DNA of 64,000 nucleotides from a virus. The notes under the pieces were generated by a model that saw only the letters and a program-made list of their open reading frames with translations, searched no databases and was not told the DNA's origin. Position numbers and translations under genes: made by a program. Location: the IMG/VR virus record IMGVR_UViG_3300037111_000040, positions 57,715-121,714 of that record. One strand, given 5' to 3'. Position 1 is the first letter of the stretch. The number at the start of each line of letters is the position of its first letter. Of this stretch, positions 27,476-33,218 are shown in pieces.

Positions 27476-27624
27476 ATGACATGCAGCAAGTAGAGGATCA
27501 AGAGCAGGACCAAGATGGTGCCGATTCCAATGCCAGCGCCGCCGCCCGGACCCCACTGTGTATTACCCCAGTAGCCGCCGCCGAAACCGAAAATCAACAC
27601 CAACACGATAACGAGGATAAGCAT
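27472..27624 (-). CDS. 50-aa membrane protein (DUF3309-like)
   Basis: AGGAGG lies six bases before ATG 27624. The frame gives two hydrophobic helices (residues 1-13 and 36-50) separated by a Gly/Trp-rich loop (GFGGGYWGNTQWGPGGG), the layout of DUF3309-like small membrane proteins. Its stop lies inside the end of the convergent ATPase gene. Predicted to sit in the inner membrane; function unknown. Confidence 0.6.
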   Translation of the reverse strand: MLILVIVLVLIFGFGGGYWGNTQWGPGGGAGIGIGTILVLLLILYLLHVI

Positions 27625-27634
27625 TTCGAACCTC

Positions 27635-27808
27635 CTAGCTGAAGTTTTCTTTTATCCACGCTGTGACGCGTTCGAGAATAGTCGGATCGTGAACAATGAC
27701 TTCGACGACCGGCGCGGGGTTTTGAACAATGATTTTTGTGACCGCTGTGTTTTTCTTTGTGGCTACAGGTTTCTTGACAACGATCTTGGGCTTCTTCGTC
27801 TTTGGCAC
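27635..27808 (-). CDS. Small basic protein, 57 aa, GTG start
   Basis: AGGAGG is five bases before GTG 27808. 57 residues: a Lys-rich first third (VPKTKKPKIVVKKP), then a Val/Ile-rich part ending DPTILERVTAWIKENFS. No Cys. The strong ribosome site and the tidy 10-bp gap to the next gene support it as real. Function unknown. Confidence 0.5.
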   Translation of the reverse strand: MPKTKKPKIVVKKPVATKKNTAVTKIIVQNPAPVVEVIVHDPTILERVTAWIKENFS

Positions 27809-27825
27809 ATCATCCTCCTATGAGG

Positions 27826-27987
27826 TTAGTGACCGATGTGAAGCGGCAGGATTCCGTTGAACAGGATGGAGGCCACGAAGAACGCAAATGCAGCCCAACC
27901 GAGGCTCCAGCGCTGCGGAGGGTTCGGAACACCGAGCGCCGCAAGGATCGCTAAAACTAAAGCGAAAACGAGCAGGATCGTTGACAT
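27826..27987 (-). CDS. 53-aa protein with two membrane helices
   Basis: ATG 27987 follows GAGGTG. The protein starts with a strongly hydrophobic helix (MSTILLVFALVLAILAAL) and has a second one (WAAFAFFVASILFN) after a PNPPQRW turn, so it is a probable inner-membrane hairpin. First gene of a three-gene minus-strand set; a TATAAT at 28009-28004 lies 17 bp upstream of its start. Confidence 0.6.
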   Translation of the reverse strand: MSTILLVFALVLAILAALGVPNPPQRWSLGWAAFAFFVASILFNGILPLHIGH

Positions 27988-28003
27988 AGTTCACCTCAAG
28001 CCG

Positions 28004-28018
28004 ATTATATGCTAAGAT
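28004..28018. promoter_or_regulatory. Divergent -10 elements
   Basis: On the minus strand TATAAT (28009-28004) faces the three small membrane-protein genes. On the plus strand the extended -10 TGC-TAAGAT (28010-28018) faces the 52-aa zinc protein. The 11 bases ATGCTAAGATT here recur at 46698-46708 upstream of another gene. No convincing -35 boxes were seen. Confidence 0.45.
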
Positions 28019-28057
28019 TGCGATGGATGGCTGTTCACTACTGAACATTTTGAGCAC

Positions 28058-28216
28058 ATGGCGGCGCAGTGTTTCCAGAAGCCCGATTCGAATCCCCCCA
28101 TCTGCGGGGTTCACAACGTTCGGCTTGTTCCAAGTGATGTGCCTTTCGATGGGAAGAAGATCGCCTGTCTGCGTTGTCCAGTGAGCCGATTCGTGGTGGA
28201 CGAAGAAAAACGTTGA
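28058..28216 (+). CDS. Small zinc-ribbon-like protein, 52 aa
   Basis: ATG 28058 opens a 52-residue frame with Cys5, Cys16, His19 and a C-terminal CLRC pair, the spacing of a small zinc site (ICGVHNVRL ... IACLRCPVS). An extended -10 is 40 bp upstream. No strong ribosome site. Similar short Cys/His proteins occur throughout this window. Function unknown. Confidence 0.5.
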   Translation: MAAQCFQKPDSNPPICGVHNVRLVPSDVPFDGKKIACLRCPVSRFVVDEEKR

Positions 28217-28348
28217 CAACCCACCAATTCCATGGAATGATGGTTTCGCTATGAAGACAGTGTGCCTCAGTTCGCTCTCCTCGTATAGCTCATTACTGAG
28301 CGGTGGCGGGGGTTCGTGAACTGAGTCCAAAGTGGAATTCAGTCAGCG

Positions 28349-28373
28349 GCCTCCGAGAAATCGGGGGCTTTTT
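28349..28373 (+). terminator. Intrinsic terminator before the tRNA cluster
   Basis: GCCTCCGA and TCGGGGGC form an 8-bp stem (one T-G pair) closed by GAAA and followed by TTTTT. It separates the small-gene region from the first tRNA. Confidence 0.75.
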
Positions 28374-28380
28374 AGTTTGT

Positions 28381-28457
28381 GCCCGTGTACGCCAAATGGC
28401 AGAGCGCGACTTCTTAAAAAGGTCGGGATGGGGTTTCGAGTACCCCTGCGGGCACCA
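28381..28457 (+). tRNA. tRNA-Leu(TAA)
   Basis: Acceptor GCCCGTG/TGCGGGC with A73 and encoded CCA. Anticodon loop CTTAAAA, anticodon TAA at 28415-28417; T-arm GGGGT-TTCGAGT-ACCCC. The variable loop is only about four bases, unusual for tRNA-Leu. Confidence 0.75.
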
Positions 28458-28458
28458 T

Positions 28459-28534
28459 GGATCGGTGGCGAAGTGTTAAACGCGGCAAGCTGCAACCTTG
28501 CTAATCGCTGGTTAAAATCCGGCCCGGTCCTCCA
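28459..28534 (+). tRNA. tRNA-Cys(GCA)
   Basis: Acceptor GGATCGG/CCGGTCC, T73 and CCA. Anticodon stem GCAAG/CTTGC with loop CTGCAAC, anticodon GCA at 28492-28494. T-loop TTAAAAT. Confidence 0.85.
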
Positions 28535-28542
28535 AGTTTCAC

Positions 28543-28619
28543 GCGCGAGTAGGCAAACAGGCAAAGCCGCCAGATCGAGGGTCTGGTGTTTGGGGATTCG
28601 ATTTCCCCCTCGCGCACCA
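28543..28619 (+). tRNA. tRNA with anticodon GAG (Leu), C33
   Basis: Acceptor GCGCGAG/CTCGCGC, A73, CCA. D-arm GGC/GCC with a long Leu-like loop. Anticodon stem CCAGA/TCTGG, loop TCGAGGG, anticodon GAG at 28577-28579. Position 33 is C instead of T, and the variable loop is short. Confidence 0.65.
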
Positions 28620-28620
28620 C

Positions 28621-28700
28621 GGGCAGGTACGCAAATTTGGCAAAGCGGCAGTCTTCAGACGGCTGTGATTTTGTGGATTCGAATTCCACTCTGCCCACCA
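28621..28700 (+). tRNA. tRNA-Leu(CAG)
   Basis: Acceptor GGGCAGG/TCTGCCC, A73, CCA. Anticodon stem CAGTC/GGCTG, loop TTCAGAC, anticodon CAG at 28656-28658. T-arm GTGGA-TTCGAAT-TCCAC. Seven-base variable loop, short for Leu. Confidence 0.75.
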
Positions 28701-28719
28701 AAGATTTGAACCATGATGG

Positions 28720-28725
28720 TATAAT
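28720..28725 (+). promoter_or_regulatory. TATAAT -10 just before an HNH start
   Basis: Perfect TATAAT nine bases before ATG 28735; no ribosome site lies between. TTGAACCAT is directly repeated around it (28706-28714 and 28725-28733). Likely leaderless or near-leaderless promoter. Confidence 0.5.
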
Positions 28726-28734
28726 TGAACCATC

Positions 28735-29475
28735 ATGAAGTACACAAAGGAAATTCTCGAACAGGCCGTGAAAGAAAGTTTTTCAATGGCAGACGTATTG
28801 AGAAAATGCGGAGCACCAAATCTGGCTGGTGGAACATCTCACCATGTTTCGAAGAGGATTAAGGAATATGGGATCAGCACAAGCCACTTCATCGGAAAGC
28901 GTTGGCATTTAGGAAAGCCCAGTTTGAATCGAAGGGAAGCCGATTCATATTTGGTTTACCATGCAGACCTGAAAAGGCAGAGAGCAAAGGTGCTTGTGCG
29001 TTCGCTGCTCGACATTGGACGGCCATATAAGTGTTATGTTTGTGGGCTTCGCGAGTGGCGTGGAAAGAAACTGATTCTTGAGATAGAACACAAGGATGGA
29101 AACTTCCAAAACGATGTAGAGGAAAACCTAGAGTTTATTTGCCCCAATTGTCATTCCCAAACTCTTACATTTTCTCGCAGAAAGGATTCGAAGCAATTCC
29201 TCCCACCTAAGCTCAGGCCAAAGAGGCAAGGGAGAGAGGTCAGGCACCCGTCTTCGGACGGTTACTGGAGAACAAGGGACAAGCCGCGTTTGAGAAAAGT
29301 GGACCGACCGAGCCCTGTAGAATTGCAATCCTTATTGCAAACGTTGCCGATGATAAAGATTGGTGAAAAATTCGGAGTCTCTGACAACGCTGTTAGGAAG
29401 TGGATTCGGCGATATGGCATGGAGATGCCCAAGGTTTTCGGCAGGAGTCGTGGCAATAAGGATGTGCGCGTGTAG
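28735..29475 (+). CDS. HNH homing endonuclease with C-terminal HTH
   Basis: 246 residues. The HNH core is CYVCGLREWRGKKLILEIEHKDGN, then NLEFICPNCHSQ (residues 98-145), with two CxxC zinc pairs. A C-terminal HTH (IGEKFGVSDNAVRKWIRRYG) probably reads DNA. It sits between tRNA genes, and its last codons overlap the 5' end of the next tRNA, as expected of a homing gene that uses a tRNA as its target. Confidence 0.85.
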   Translation: MKYTKEILEQAVKESFSMADVLRKCGAPNLAGGTSHHVSKRIKEYGISTSHFIGKRWHLGKPSLNRREADSYLVYHADLKRQRAKVLVRSLLDIGRPYKCYVCGLREWRGKKLILEIEHKDGNFQNDVEENLEFICPNCHSQTLTFSRRKDSKQFLPPKLRPKRQGREVRHPSSDGYWRTRDKPRLRKVDRPSPVELQSLLQTLPMIKIGEKFGVSDNAVRKWIRRYGMEMPKVFGRSRGNKDVRV

Positions 29476-29551
29476 CAAAACGGAAAAGCGCCGGTTTTAG
29501 GCACCGGAGGGGTAACACCCATTGCGAGTTCGAGTCTCGCCACGCGCACCA
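29466..29551 (+). tRNA. tRNA-Leu(TAG), class II
   Basis: Acceptor GCGCGTG/CACGCGC, A73, CCA. Loop TTTAGGC, anticodon TAG at 29498-29500. A true long variable arm is present (GGGGTAACACCC). Its 5' end lies inside the last codons of the HNH gene. Confidence 0.85.
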
Positions 29552-29556
29552 AGTTT

Positions 29557-29634
29557 GCGGATGTGAAGGGAAACGGAATACCTCTGAAGCTCAAACCTTC
29601 AGGCTTATCGGTTCGAGGCCGATCATCCGCACCA
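29557..29634 (+). tRNA. tRNA-Leu(CAA), short variable loop
   Basis: Acceptor GCGGATG/CATCCGC, A73, CCA. Anticodon stem TGAAG/CTTCA, loop CTCAAAC, anticodon CAA at 29592-29594. T-arm ATCGG-TTCGAGG-CCGAT. The variable loop is about five bases. Confidence 0.8.
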
Positions 29635-29642
29635 AGTTTTAC

Positions 29643-29728
29643 GGAGCGCGGGCAGGATGGTAATGCAACGGCTTGCTAAGCCGCACAACCGCGAGGTTGA
29701 CAGTGTTCGATTCACTGGCGCTCCGCCA
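29643..29728 (+). tRNA. tRNA-Ser(GCT)
   Basis: Acceptor GGAGCGC/GCGCTCC, G73, CCA. Loop TTGCTAA, anticodon GCT at 29675-29677. Long variable arm CAACC-GCGA-GGTTG. Confidence 0.85.
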
Positions 29729-29737
29729 TATTTTTAC

Positions 29738-29824
29738 GGAAGGGTGAGCGGAACGGTATCGCCCCCGGCTGGAAACCGGGTCACGTGAAAGCGTGTGCAG
29801 GTTCGACTCCTGTCCCTTCCGCCA
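29738..29824 (+). tRNA. tRNA-Ser(GGA)
   Basis: Acceptor GGAAGGG/CCCTTCC, G73, CCA. Anticodon stem CCCGG/CCGGG, loop CTGGAAA, anticodon GGA at 29771-29773. Long variable arm CACGTGAAAGCGTG. Confidence 0.88.
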
Positions 29825-29829
29825 GTTTT

Positions 29830-29917
29830 GGAAGCGTTGGGCATTTGGCAGGCCCACCCCGTTCGAAGCGGGACACACCTTCGGGTGTTGAGCGTTCGAC
29901 TCGCTCCGCTTCCGCCA
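29830..29917 (+). tRNA. tRNA-Ser(CGA)
   Basis: Acceptor GGAAGCG/CGCTTCC, G73, CCA. Loop TTCGAAG, anticodon CGA at 29864-29866. Long variable arm ACACCTTCGGGTGT. Confidence 0.85.
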
Positions 29918-29923
29918 AGTTTT

Positions 29924-30013
29924 GGATGGTTGGCAGAGTCTGGTTGATCGCGCTGGCCTTGAGTACCAGTAGACCGAAGGGTCTCGGGGGTTCGAATCCC
30001 TCACCATCCGCCA
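29924..30013 (+). tRNA. tRNA-Ser(TGA)
   Basis: Acceptor GGATGGT/ACCATCC, G73, CCA. Loop CTTGAGT, anticodon TGA at 29960-29962. Long variable arm AGACCGAAGGGTCT. Confidence 0.85.
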
Positions 30014-30019
30014 GTTTGT

Positions 30020-30075
30020 AAGGGGGAGATTGACAGGTCGTGCAACAACGGTGAAGCAGTACCAGACTCCCCCTT
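30020..30075 (+). ncRNA. Unassigned stem-loop RNA between tRNAs
   Basis: AAGGGGGAG (30020-30028) pairs perfectly over nine bases with CTCCCCCTT (30067-30075), enclosing 38 bases without a T-arm or CCA. It has the end-to-end stem of a tRNA acceptor but no recognisable cloverleaf. It may be a degenerate tRNA or a separate small RNA. The stretch to 30117 shows nothing else. Confidence 0.35.
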
Positions 30076-30117
30076 TGGCGGCATCATGAGGCCGTCCTGA
30101 ACGGAAGTTTACCACGT

Positions 30118-30208
30118 GCGTTGGCTGGAGAGACGGTGGACTCTACCAGACTGTAAATCTGGATCATCTTCGATGACGCTGCAGGTTCAAATCCTGCCCA
30201 ACGCACCA
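30118..30208 (+). tRNA. tRNA-Tyr(GTA)
   Basis: Acceptor GCGTTGG/CCAACGC, A73, CCA. Anticodon stem CCAGA/TCTGG, loop CTGTAAA, anticodon GTA at 30153-30155. Long variable arm ATCATCTTCGATGA, as in bacterial tRNA-Tyr. Confidence 0.9.
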
Positions 30209-30220
30209 GAATTTCTGCGC

Positions 30221-30226
30221 TATACT
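30221..30226 (+). promoter_or_regulatory. TATACT -10 abutting ATG 30234
   Basis: TATACT ends seven bases before the start codon of the SprT-like gene and no Shine-Dalgarno sequence is present, so the message is probably leaderless. Confidence 0.45.
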
Positions 30227-30233
30227 CTGGCAC

Positions 30234-30617
30234 ATGCGAACGTATCGGTTTCAGACGACGTGGTCCCCGATGGACGATGACGATCTCCAGAATAACTTCG
30301 TGAGAATGAGGAAGAAATACTGGATAAAGCGTGGCCTTTGGATTCCAGAGAACGTGAAAACAGTTTTCCGGCACATACGTGACACAACTGTGTGGCAGAA
30401 CCATCCGTGTGGCCAACTTGATACTCTTCGAAGAGGCTACAAGATAGTTGTCTCTCCACCATTGGCGTTCATCTACTGTGTTGCGCATATTACCCTCCTG
30501 CATGAAATGGCGCACCTTTATCGAATTGCGAACTTCAACGATCACAGTCACGGAGATGGGTTCAAGAAGGAGATCGACCGCCTCTATGCCGCAGATGCAT
30601 TTAGAAAGCTAATTTGA
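30234..30617 (+). CDS. SprT-like zinc metalloprotease domain protein, 127 aa
   Basis: 127 residues. LLHEMAHLYRI (residues 87-97) is an HExxH zinc motif. It is followed by HSHGDGFKKEIDRL, where His and the downstream Glu-Ile fit the third ligand region of SprT/SPRTN-like proteases. Known SprT domains cleave DNA-protein crosslinks or other substrates. Soluble, no signal. It lies alone between tRNAs and has its own -10 element. Confidence 0.65.
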   Translation: MRTYRFQTTWSPMDDDDLQNNFVRMRKKYWIKRGLWIPENVKTVFRHIRDTTVWQNHPCGQLDTLRRGYKIVVSPPLAFIYCVAHITLLHEMAHLYRIANFNDHSHGDGFKKEIDRLYAADAFRKLI

Positions 30618-30622
30618 TTTAT

Positions 30623-30631
30623 GCTACACTC
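30623..30631 (+). promoter_or_regulatory. Extended -10 TGC-TACACT
   Basis: TGC directly precedes TACACT, an extended -10 pattern, 47 bp upstream of ATG 30678. The region after it includes a good ribosome site. Confidence 0.4.
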
Positions 30632-30677
30632 CTGTCATTCCGTGGCAACACGGAAATACTTACGCAGGAGAAAATCA

Positions 30678-31163
30678 ATGAACCCCATCAGCTTCCGTAA
30701 CTCGAAGATCGTTTACTATGGCCCCCACACATGCGAAAATTGCGGCGTTTTCATCGTCAAGATGGGAACAGAGTGGGGCGGAAACGCGTTCACCAACCCA
30801 GAAGGTCCGATCTACCCAAACACAGAGTGGTTCCCACACGTTTGCGATCAGCAGTTAGTTCGCCAGCGCAAGGGCATGTCTGCGGCCAGCCGGGTCAGAG
30901 ATGATTTCCCACTTGCACATGCGATCATGCTCAACAACGTCGGTCATGTGATTCTCGGGGAACCATGCAACCCACAACATAAGCACGCCCTTGTTGTGAG
31001 TGAAAATAAGCACTACTATGACACGGAAGATGCGGCATGGGTTGGTGCTTTGAATCGGATTCTCAATGACTGGCCGACGTCGCACATCGATCTGAGTATG
31101 TACGGGGTCCACACTCGATTGACAGATGATCTGGCTACCCTGCCACAGTGCCCGTCAGAGTAA
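30678..31163 (+). CDS. Hypothetical protein with CxxC, 161 aa
   Basis: ATG 30678 is chosen because CAGGAG lies eight bases upstream. 161 residues, soluble. HTCENCG near residue 17 and a later HVC near 53 could bind zinc. The C-terminal half is mixed alpha/beta without a known motif. It lies between tRNA groups with its own promoter-like sequence. Function unknown. Confidence 0.5.
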   Translation: MNPISFRNSKIVYYGPHTCENCGVFIVKMGTEWGGNAFTNPEGPIYPNTEWFPHVCDQQLVRQRKGMSAASRVRDDFPLAHAIMLNNVGHVILGEPCNPQHKHALVVSENKHYYDTEDAAWVGALNRILNDWPTSHIDLSMYGVHTRLTDDLATLPQCPSE

Positions 31164-31201
31164 TTCTTGCACGCGCGCAGGTTCCGTGGTACTGTAAATA
31201 G

Positions 31202-31278
31202 CGCGTGGTGGAGAAGCGGTCTATCTCGCCAGCCTCATAAGCTGGAGATCGAGGGTTCGAATCCCTCCCTCGCAACCA
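31202..31278 (+). tRNA. tRNA-Met(CAT), initiator-like
   Basis: Acceptor CGCGTGG/CCTCGCA leaves C1 and A72 unpaired, the hallmark of bacterial initiator tRNA, followed by A73 and CCA. Loop CTCATAA, anticodon CAT at 31236-31238. The anticodon stem CCAGC/GCTGG lacks the three consecutive G-C pairs of a classical initiator, and T4-T69 is also unpaired. Confidence 0.75.
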
Positions 31279-31284
31279 TTTTTT

Positions 31285-31359
31285 GCGGGCGTATCCTAAC
31301 GGTCAGGTACTGCACTGTCTATGCAGTTCAAGCGGGTTCAACTCCCGTCGCTCGCGCCA
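31285..31359 (+). tRNA. tRNA-Asp(GTC)
   Basis: Acceptor GCGGGCG/CGCTCGC, G73, CCA. Anticodon stem CTGCA/TGCAG, loop CTGTCTA, anticodon GTC at 31317-31319. Confidence 0.88.
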
Positions 31360-31363
31360 TCTT

Positions 31364-31441
31364 GTCCTGTTCGTCTAGTCTGGCCAAGGACGTGACCCTC
31401 TCAAGGTCAAAACGGCGGTTCAAATCCGCTACGGGACGCCA
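31364..31441 (+). tRNA. tRNA-Glu(CTC)
   Basis: Acceptor GTCCTGT/ACGGGAC, G73, CCA. Anticodon stem TGACC/GGTCA, loop CTCTCAA, anticodon CTC at 31400-31402. Confidence 0.85.
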
Positions 31442-31447
31442 AGCTGT

Positions 31448-31527
31448 GGGGTAGTAGAAGGTGTCTGGAATCTTTCACCTGACTTTCACTCAGGAGTTCG
31501 CGGGTTCGAATCCCGTCTGCCCCACCA
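31448..31527 (+). tRNA. tRNA-Glu(TTC)
   Basis: Acceptor GGGGTAG/CTGCCCC, A73, CCA. Anticodon stem CCTGA/TCAGG, loop CTTTCAC, anticodon TTC at 31485-31487. Confidence 0.85.
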
Positions 31528-31530
31528 TAT

Positions 31531-32088
31531 ATGAACGGTGACTCCTCAATTTGCAACAAATGTGGTAAGTCTGAGCCAGAGGTCACATTTGCGCTGCGCC
31601 TCGTAGGCGGGAGACAGTATCCGAAATATATTTGTCGAAGCTGTGATACTAAACGTAAACAAATTTGGCGGCGGTCGCGTGGAAGAACAGAAACGATAAG
31701 GTTGTCAGCGATGATTCGCCAAAGGCGCGAAAGAACAGATCGAGAGCAGATACCGCGTGTGATAGTCGTTGACTGTCGGCGATCAGATAAGAAAAAAGGA
31801 TTTGTTTGTGACCTCACGATTGAGTTCGTGAAAGAATCCATAAAAGATGGTTGCTCTTATTGTGGGGAGATAAGAATACGCGTCGGCTTAGATCGCATCG
31901 ACAATGCGTTGGGCCACTCTCAGAATAACGTCGTAGCGTGCTGTGGGCGCTGTAATTATCTCCGGAGAGATATGCCCTATGCGGCATGGATGATGCTGGT
32001 TCCACAGGTGAGAAAAATCCGAGAATCTGGGGCTTTTGGAGACTGGGATGGGTTCGGCAGATATCGAAAGGGAAAAAATAATCTGTAA
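31531..32088 (+). CDS. HNH-type zinc endonuclease, 185 aa
   Basis: Starts three bases after a tRNA CCA, without a ribosome site. 185 residues: CNKCG and CRSC zinc pairs at the N-terminus, a basic middle, then CSYCGEIRIRVGLDRIDN and NNVVACCGRCNYLRRDM (residues 112-155), the HNH-like core of phage endonucleases with D-R-I-D and two CxxC pairs. Inserted between tRNAs, so probably a homing endonuclease. Confidence 0.75.
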   Translation: MNGDSSICNKCGKSEPEVTFALRLVGGRQYPKYICRSCDTKRKQIWRRSRGRTETIRLSAMIRQRRERTDREQIPRVIVVDCRRSDKKKGFVCDLTIEFVKESIKDGCSYCGEIRIRVGLDRIDNALGHSQNNVVACCGRCNYLRRDMPYAAWMMLVPQVRKIRESGAFGDWDGFGRYRKGKNNL

Positions 32089-32094
32089 AACCTC

Positions 32095-32123
32095 TTGACA
32101 AATTCTGCGCTTTCCTTCACTAT
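32095..32123 (+). promoter_or_regulatory. Candidate promoter TTGACA-17-CACTAT
   Basis: TTGACA (32095-32100), 17-bp spacer, CACTAT (32118-32123). The preceding AAAACCT and the -35 are shared with a second site at 34190. The predicted transcript would begin at about ATG 32131. Confidence 0.45.
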
Positions 32124-32130
32124 GCTGAAT

Positions 32131-32583
32131 ATGACGTAGATCGATTCCAAGACGTACTTTTACCTCTTCGTTCGGCAAGACCTCCCCATCGCTGCACAGA
32201 TCGTGCAGACGAACCACGCGACATTTGATATGGCTTACACGCTCACCCAGAGCGCCGATCCTTCTACGCCTTCCATCGTGCTCATAGGCGTTCCCGACAA
32301 AAAAGCGCTTCACAAGGTAATCCAGAAGCTCAAGCTGAATCGCATCGAGTTCTCGGAGTTCCACGAGAGCGATGACGATCTGGGACTCACTGCGGTCGCG
32401 ACGATTCCTCTCGACGAGGATCAGCGCGCGGTGCTCCAGAACTACAAGCTTTGGAACGAAAACAATTTGACATACGCGCCTAGCTCAGTGGTCAGAGCGC
32501 CGTTGCAGTCTGACGGAGGTCCGAGGTTCGAATCCTTGGGCGCGTACCAACGGGCGGATAGCTCGACTATGCAGGAGGTGTGA
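32131..32583 (+). CDS. Peptidyl-tRNA hydrolase 2-like protein behind an in-frame TAG
   Basis: From 32140 the frame encodes SKTYFYLFVRQDLPIAAQIV, then TNHATFD, matching the first strand and RxDL...Q..HA helix of PTH2-like phage proteins, and continues with IVLIGVPDKKALHKVIQKL. The only starts that keep this conserved N-terminus are ATG 32122 or 32131, but codon 32137-32139 is TAG. The first downstream start, GTG 32203, would remove the core strand. PTH2 frees tRNA from stalled peptidyl-tRNA. The 3' part runs through the next tRNA gene. Non-AUG start (ATC 32140), readthrough and sequence error remain possible. Confidence 0.55.
32474..32549 (+). tRNA. tRNA with atypical anticodon loop GCAGTCT
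   Basis: Acceptor ACGCGCC/GGCGCGT, A73, CCA; normal D-arm GCTC/GAGC and T-arm CGAGG-TTCGAAT-CCTTG. The anticodon stem CCGTT/GACGG closes the loop GCAGTCT, so position 33 is C and positions 34-36 read AGT (nominally Thr). It overlaps the 3' part of the PTH2-like frame. Confidence 0.65.
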
Positions 32584-32598
32584 ATCCTCCGCCGCCCG
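32551..32598 (+). ncRNA. 48-nt armless tRNA-like RNA
   Basis: CGGGCGG (32551-32557) pairs with CCGCCCG (32592-32598) as a 7-bp acceptor, and GGAGG-TGTGAAT-CCTCC forms a T-arm. D and anticodon arms are replaced by 16 bases containing the hairpin ATAG-CTCGA-CTAT, which includes CGACTA. There is no CCA. It overlaps the 3' end of the convergent vWA gene. Confidence 0.4.
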
Positions 32599-32878
32599 GA
32601 ACGTAGTTCTTTGTGTTGAGGTCGGGAACGTCTTTAAGGTCAACCGAGACGAACCGTTCTTCGAACCGCGTGTCGAACAACGTCAGGCTGAACTTGTAGG
32701 TGGACTTTTTGTCTTCCCGGAGCTTCTTGATGTAGGTGTTGAAGCCGCCGATGGTGTCGTCGACACAACTTCCCATTGAGCCAGATTTGTCGAGAACAAA
32801 GTTAATCAGAACGCTTCCGCGATTTTCTTTGCCCTTTGGCTTTGATTCTTTTTTGGTTTTCTTTGTGGACTTGGCCAT
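32567..32878 (-). CDS. Truncated vWA-domain protein, 103 aa
   Basis: The N-terminal 20 residues are Lys-rich, then INFVLDKSGSMGSC gives a perfect MIDAS motif (DxSxS). The domain continues to FVSVDLKDVPDLNTKNYVPGGG and stops, where related phage vWA proteins go on for another 100 residues to the remaining metal-binding Thr and Asp. The stop falls in the tRNA-like sequence at 32551-32598, so the gene seems cut by arrival of the tRNA block. Confidence 0.65.
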   Translation of the reverse strand: MAKSTKKTKKESKPKGKENRGSVLINFVLDKSGSMGSCVDDTIGGFNTYIKKLREDKKSTYKFSLTLFDTRFEERFVSVDLKDVPDLNTKNYVPGGGGFTPPA

Positions 32879-33122
32879 GGATTTCTCCTCGCGAGATCGT
32901 CGCGGCTGTGGTTGAAATGTTTTCTGGGACCGTGTACGTCATAGTCGCGCTGACCCCGAGAGATTCAGTGATACTCCTGCCCGGTTCACGGCGGCGATTG
33001 TAAACGTCATTGAGGTAGGACGGCGACACGCCCAATGTCTGGGCAAAGTCCTTCTGGCTTTTCTCGCCCTGAAGCGTCTTCATGATTTCGAGGAGGCCAT
33101 CGATGTTCGTCACCGTGTGCAT
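32802..33122 (-). CDS. XRE-type HTH protein, 106 aa
   Basis: ATG 33122; residues 1-55 read HTVTNIDGLLEIMKTL, then SQKDFAQTLGVSPSYLNDVYNRRREPG, a canonical XRE HTH. The region after about residue 60 overlaps the start of the vWA gene and may be read-on. It precedes the vWA gene and could regulate it. No ribosome site, so the start is uncertain. Confidence 0.6.
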   Translation of the reverse strand: MHTVTNIDGLLEIMKTLQGEKSQKDFAQTLGVSPSYLNDVYNRRREPGRSITESLGVSATMTYTVPENISTTAATISRGEIHGQVHKENQKRIKAKGQRKSRKRSD

Positions 33123-33218
33123 AAATTCGAGAATACGCGGATTTGCGTATTTGTCAAGAAGGACACCGCAGATGAAGAATTTATTGACTACCGGCCCGCG
33201 AGGCGCTACCGTTCTGGT

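Noticed and set aside
27818-28330. 170-residue minus-strand open frame
   Set aside because: It runs through the tiny membrane-protein gene in another frame and antisense to the 52-aa zinc protein; composition is not protein-like.
31202-31278. Calling the tRNA at 31202 a plain elongator Met
   Set aside because: The unpaired C1-A72 matches initiator tRNA, so initiator-like was preferred despite the missing G-C triplet in the anticodon stem.
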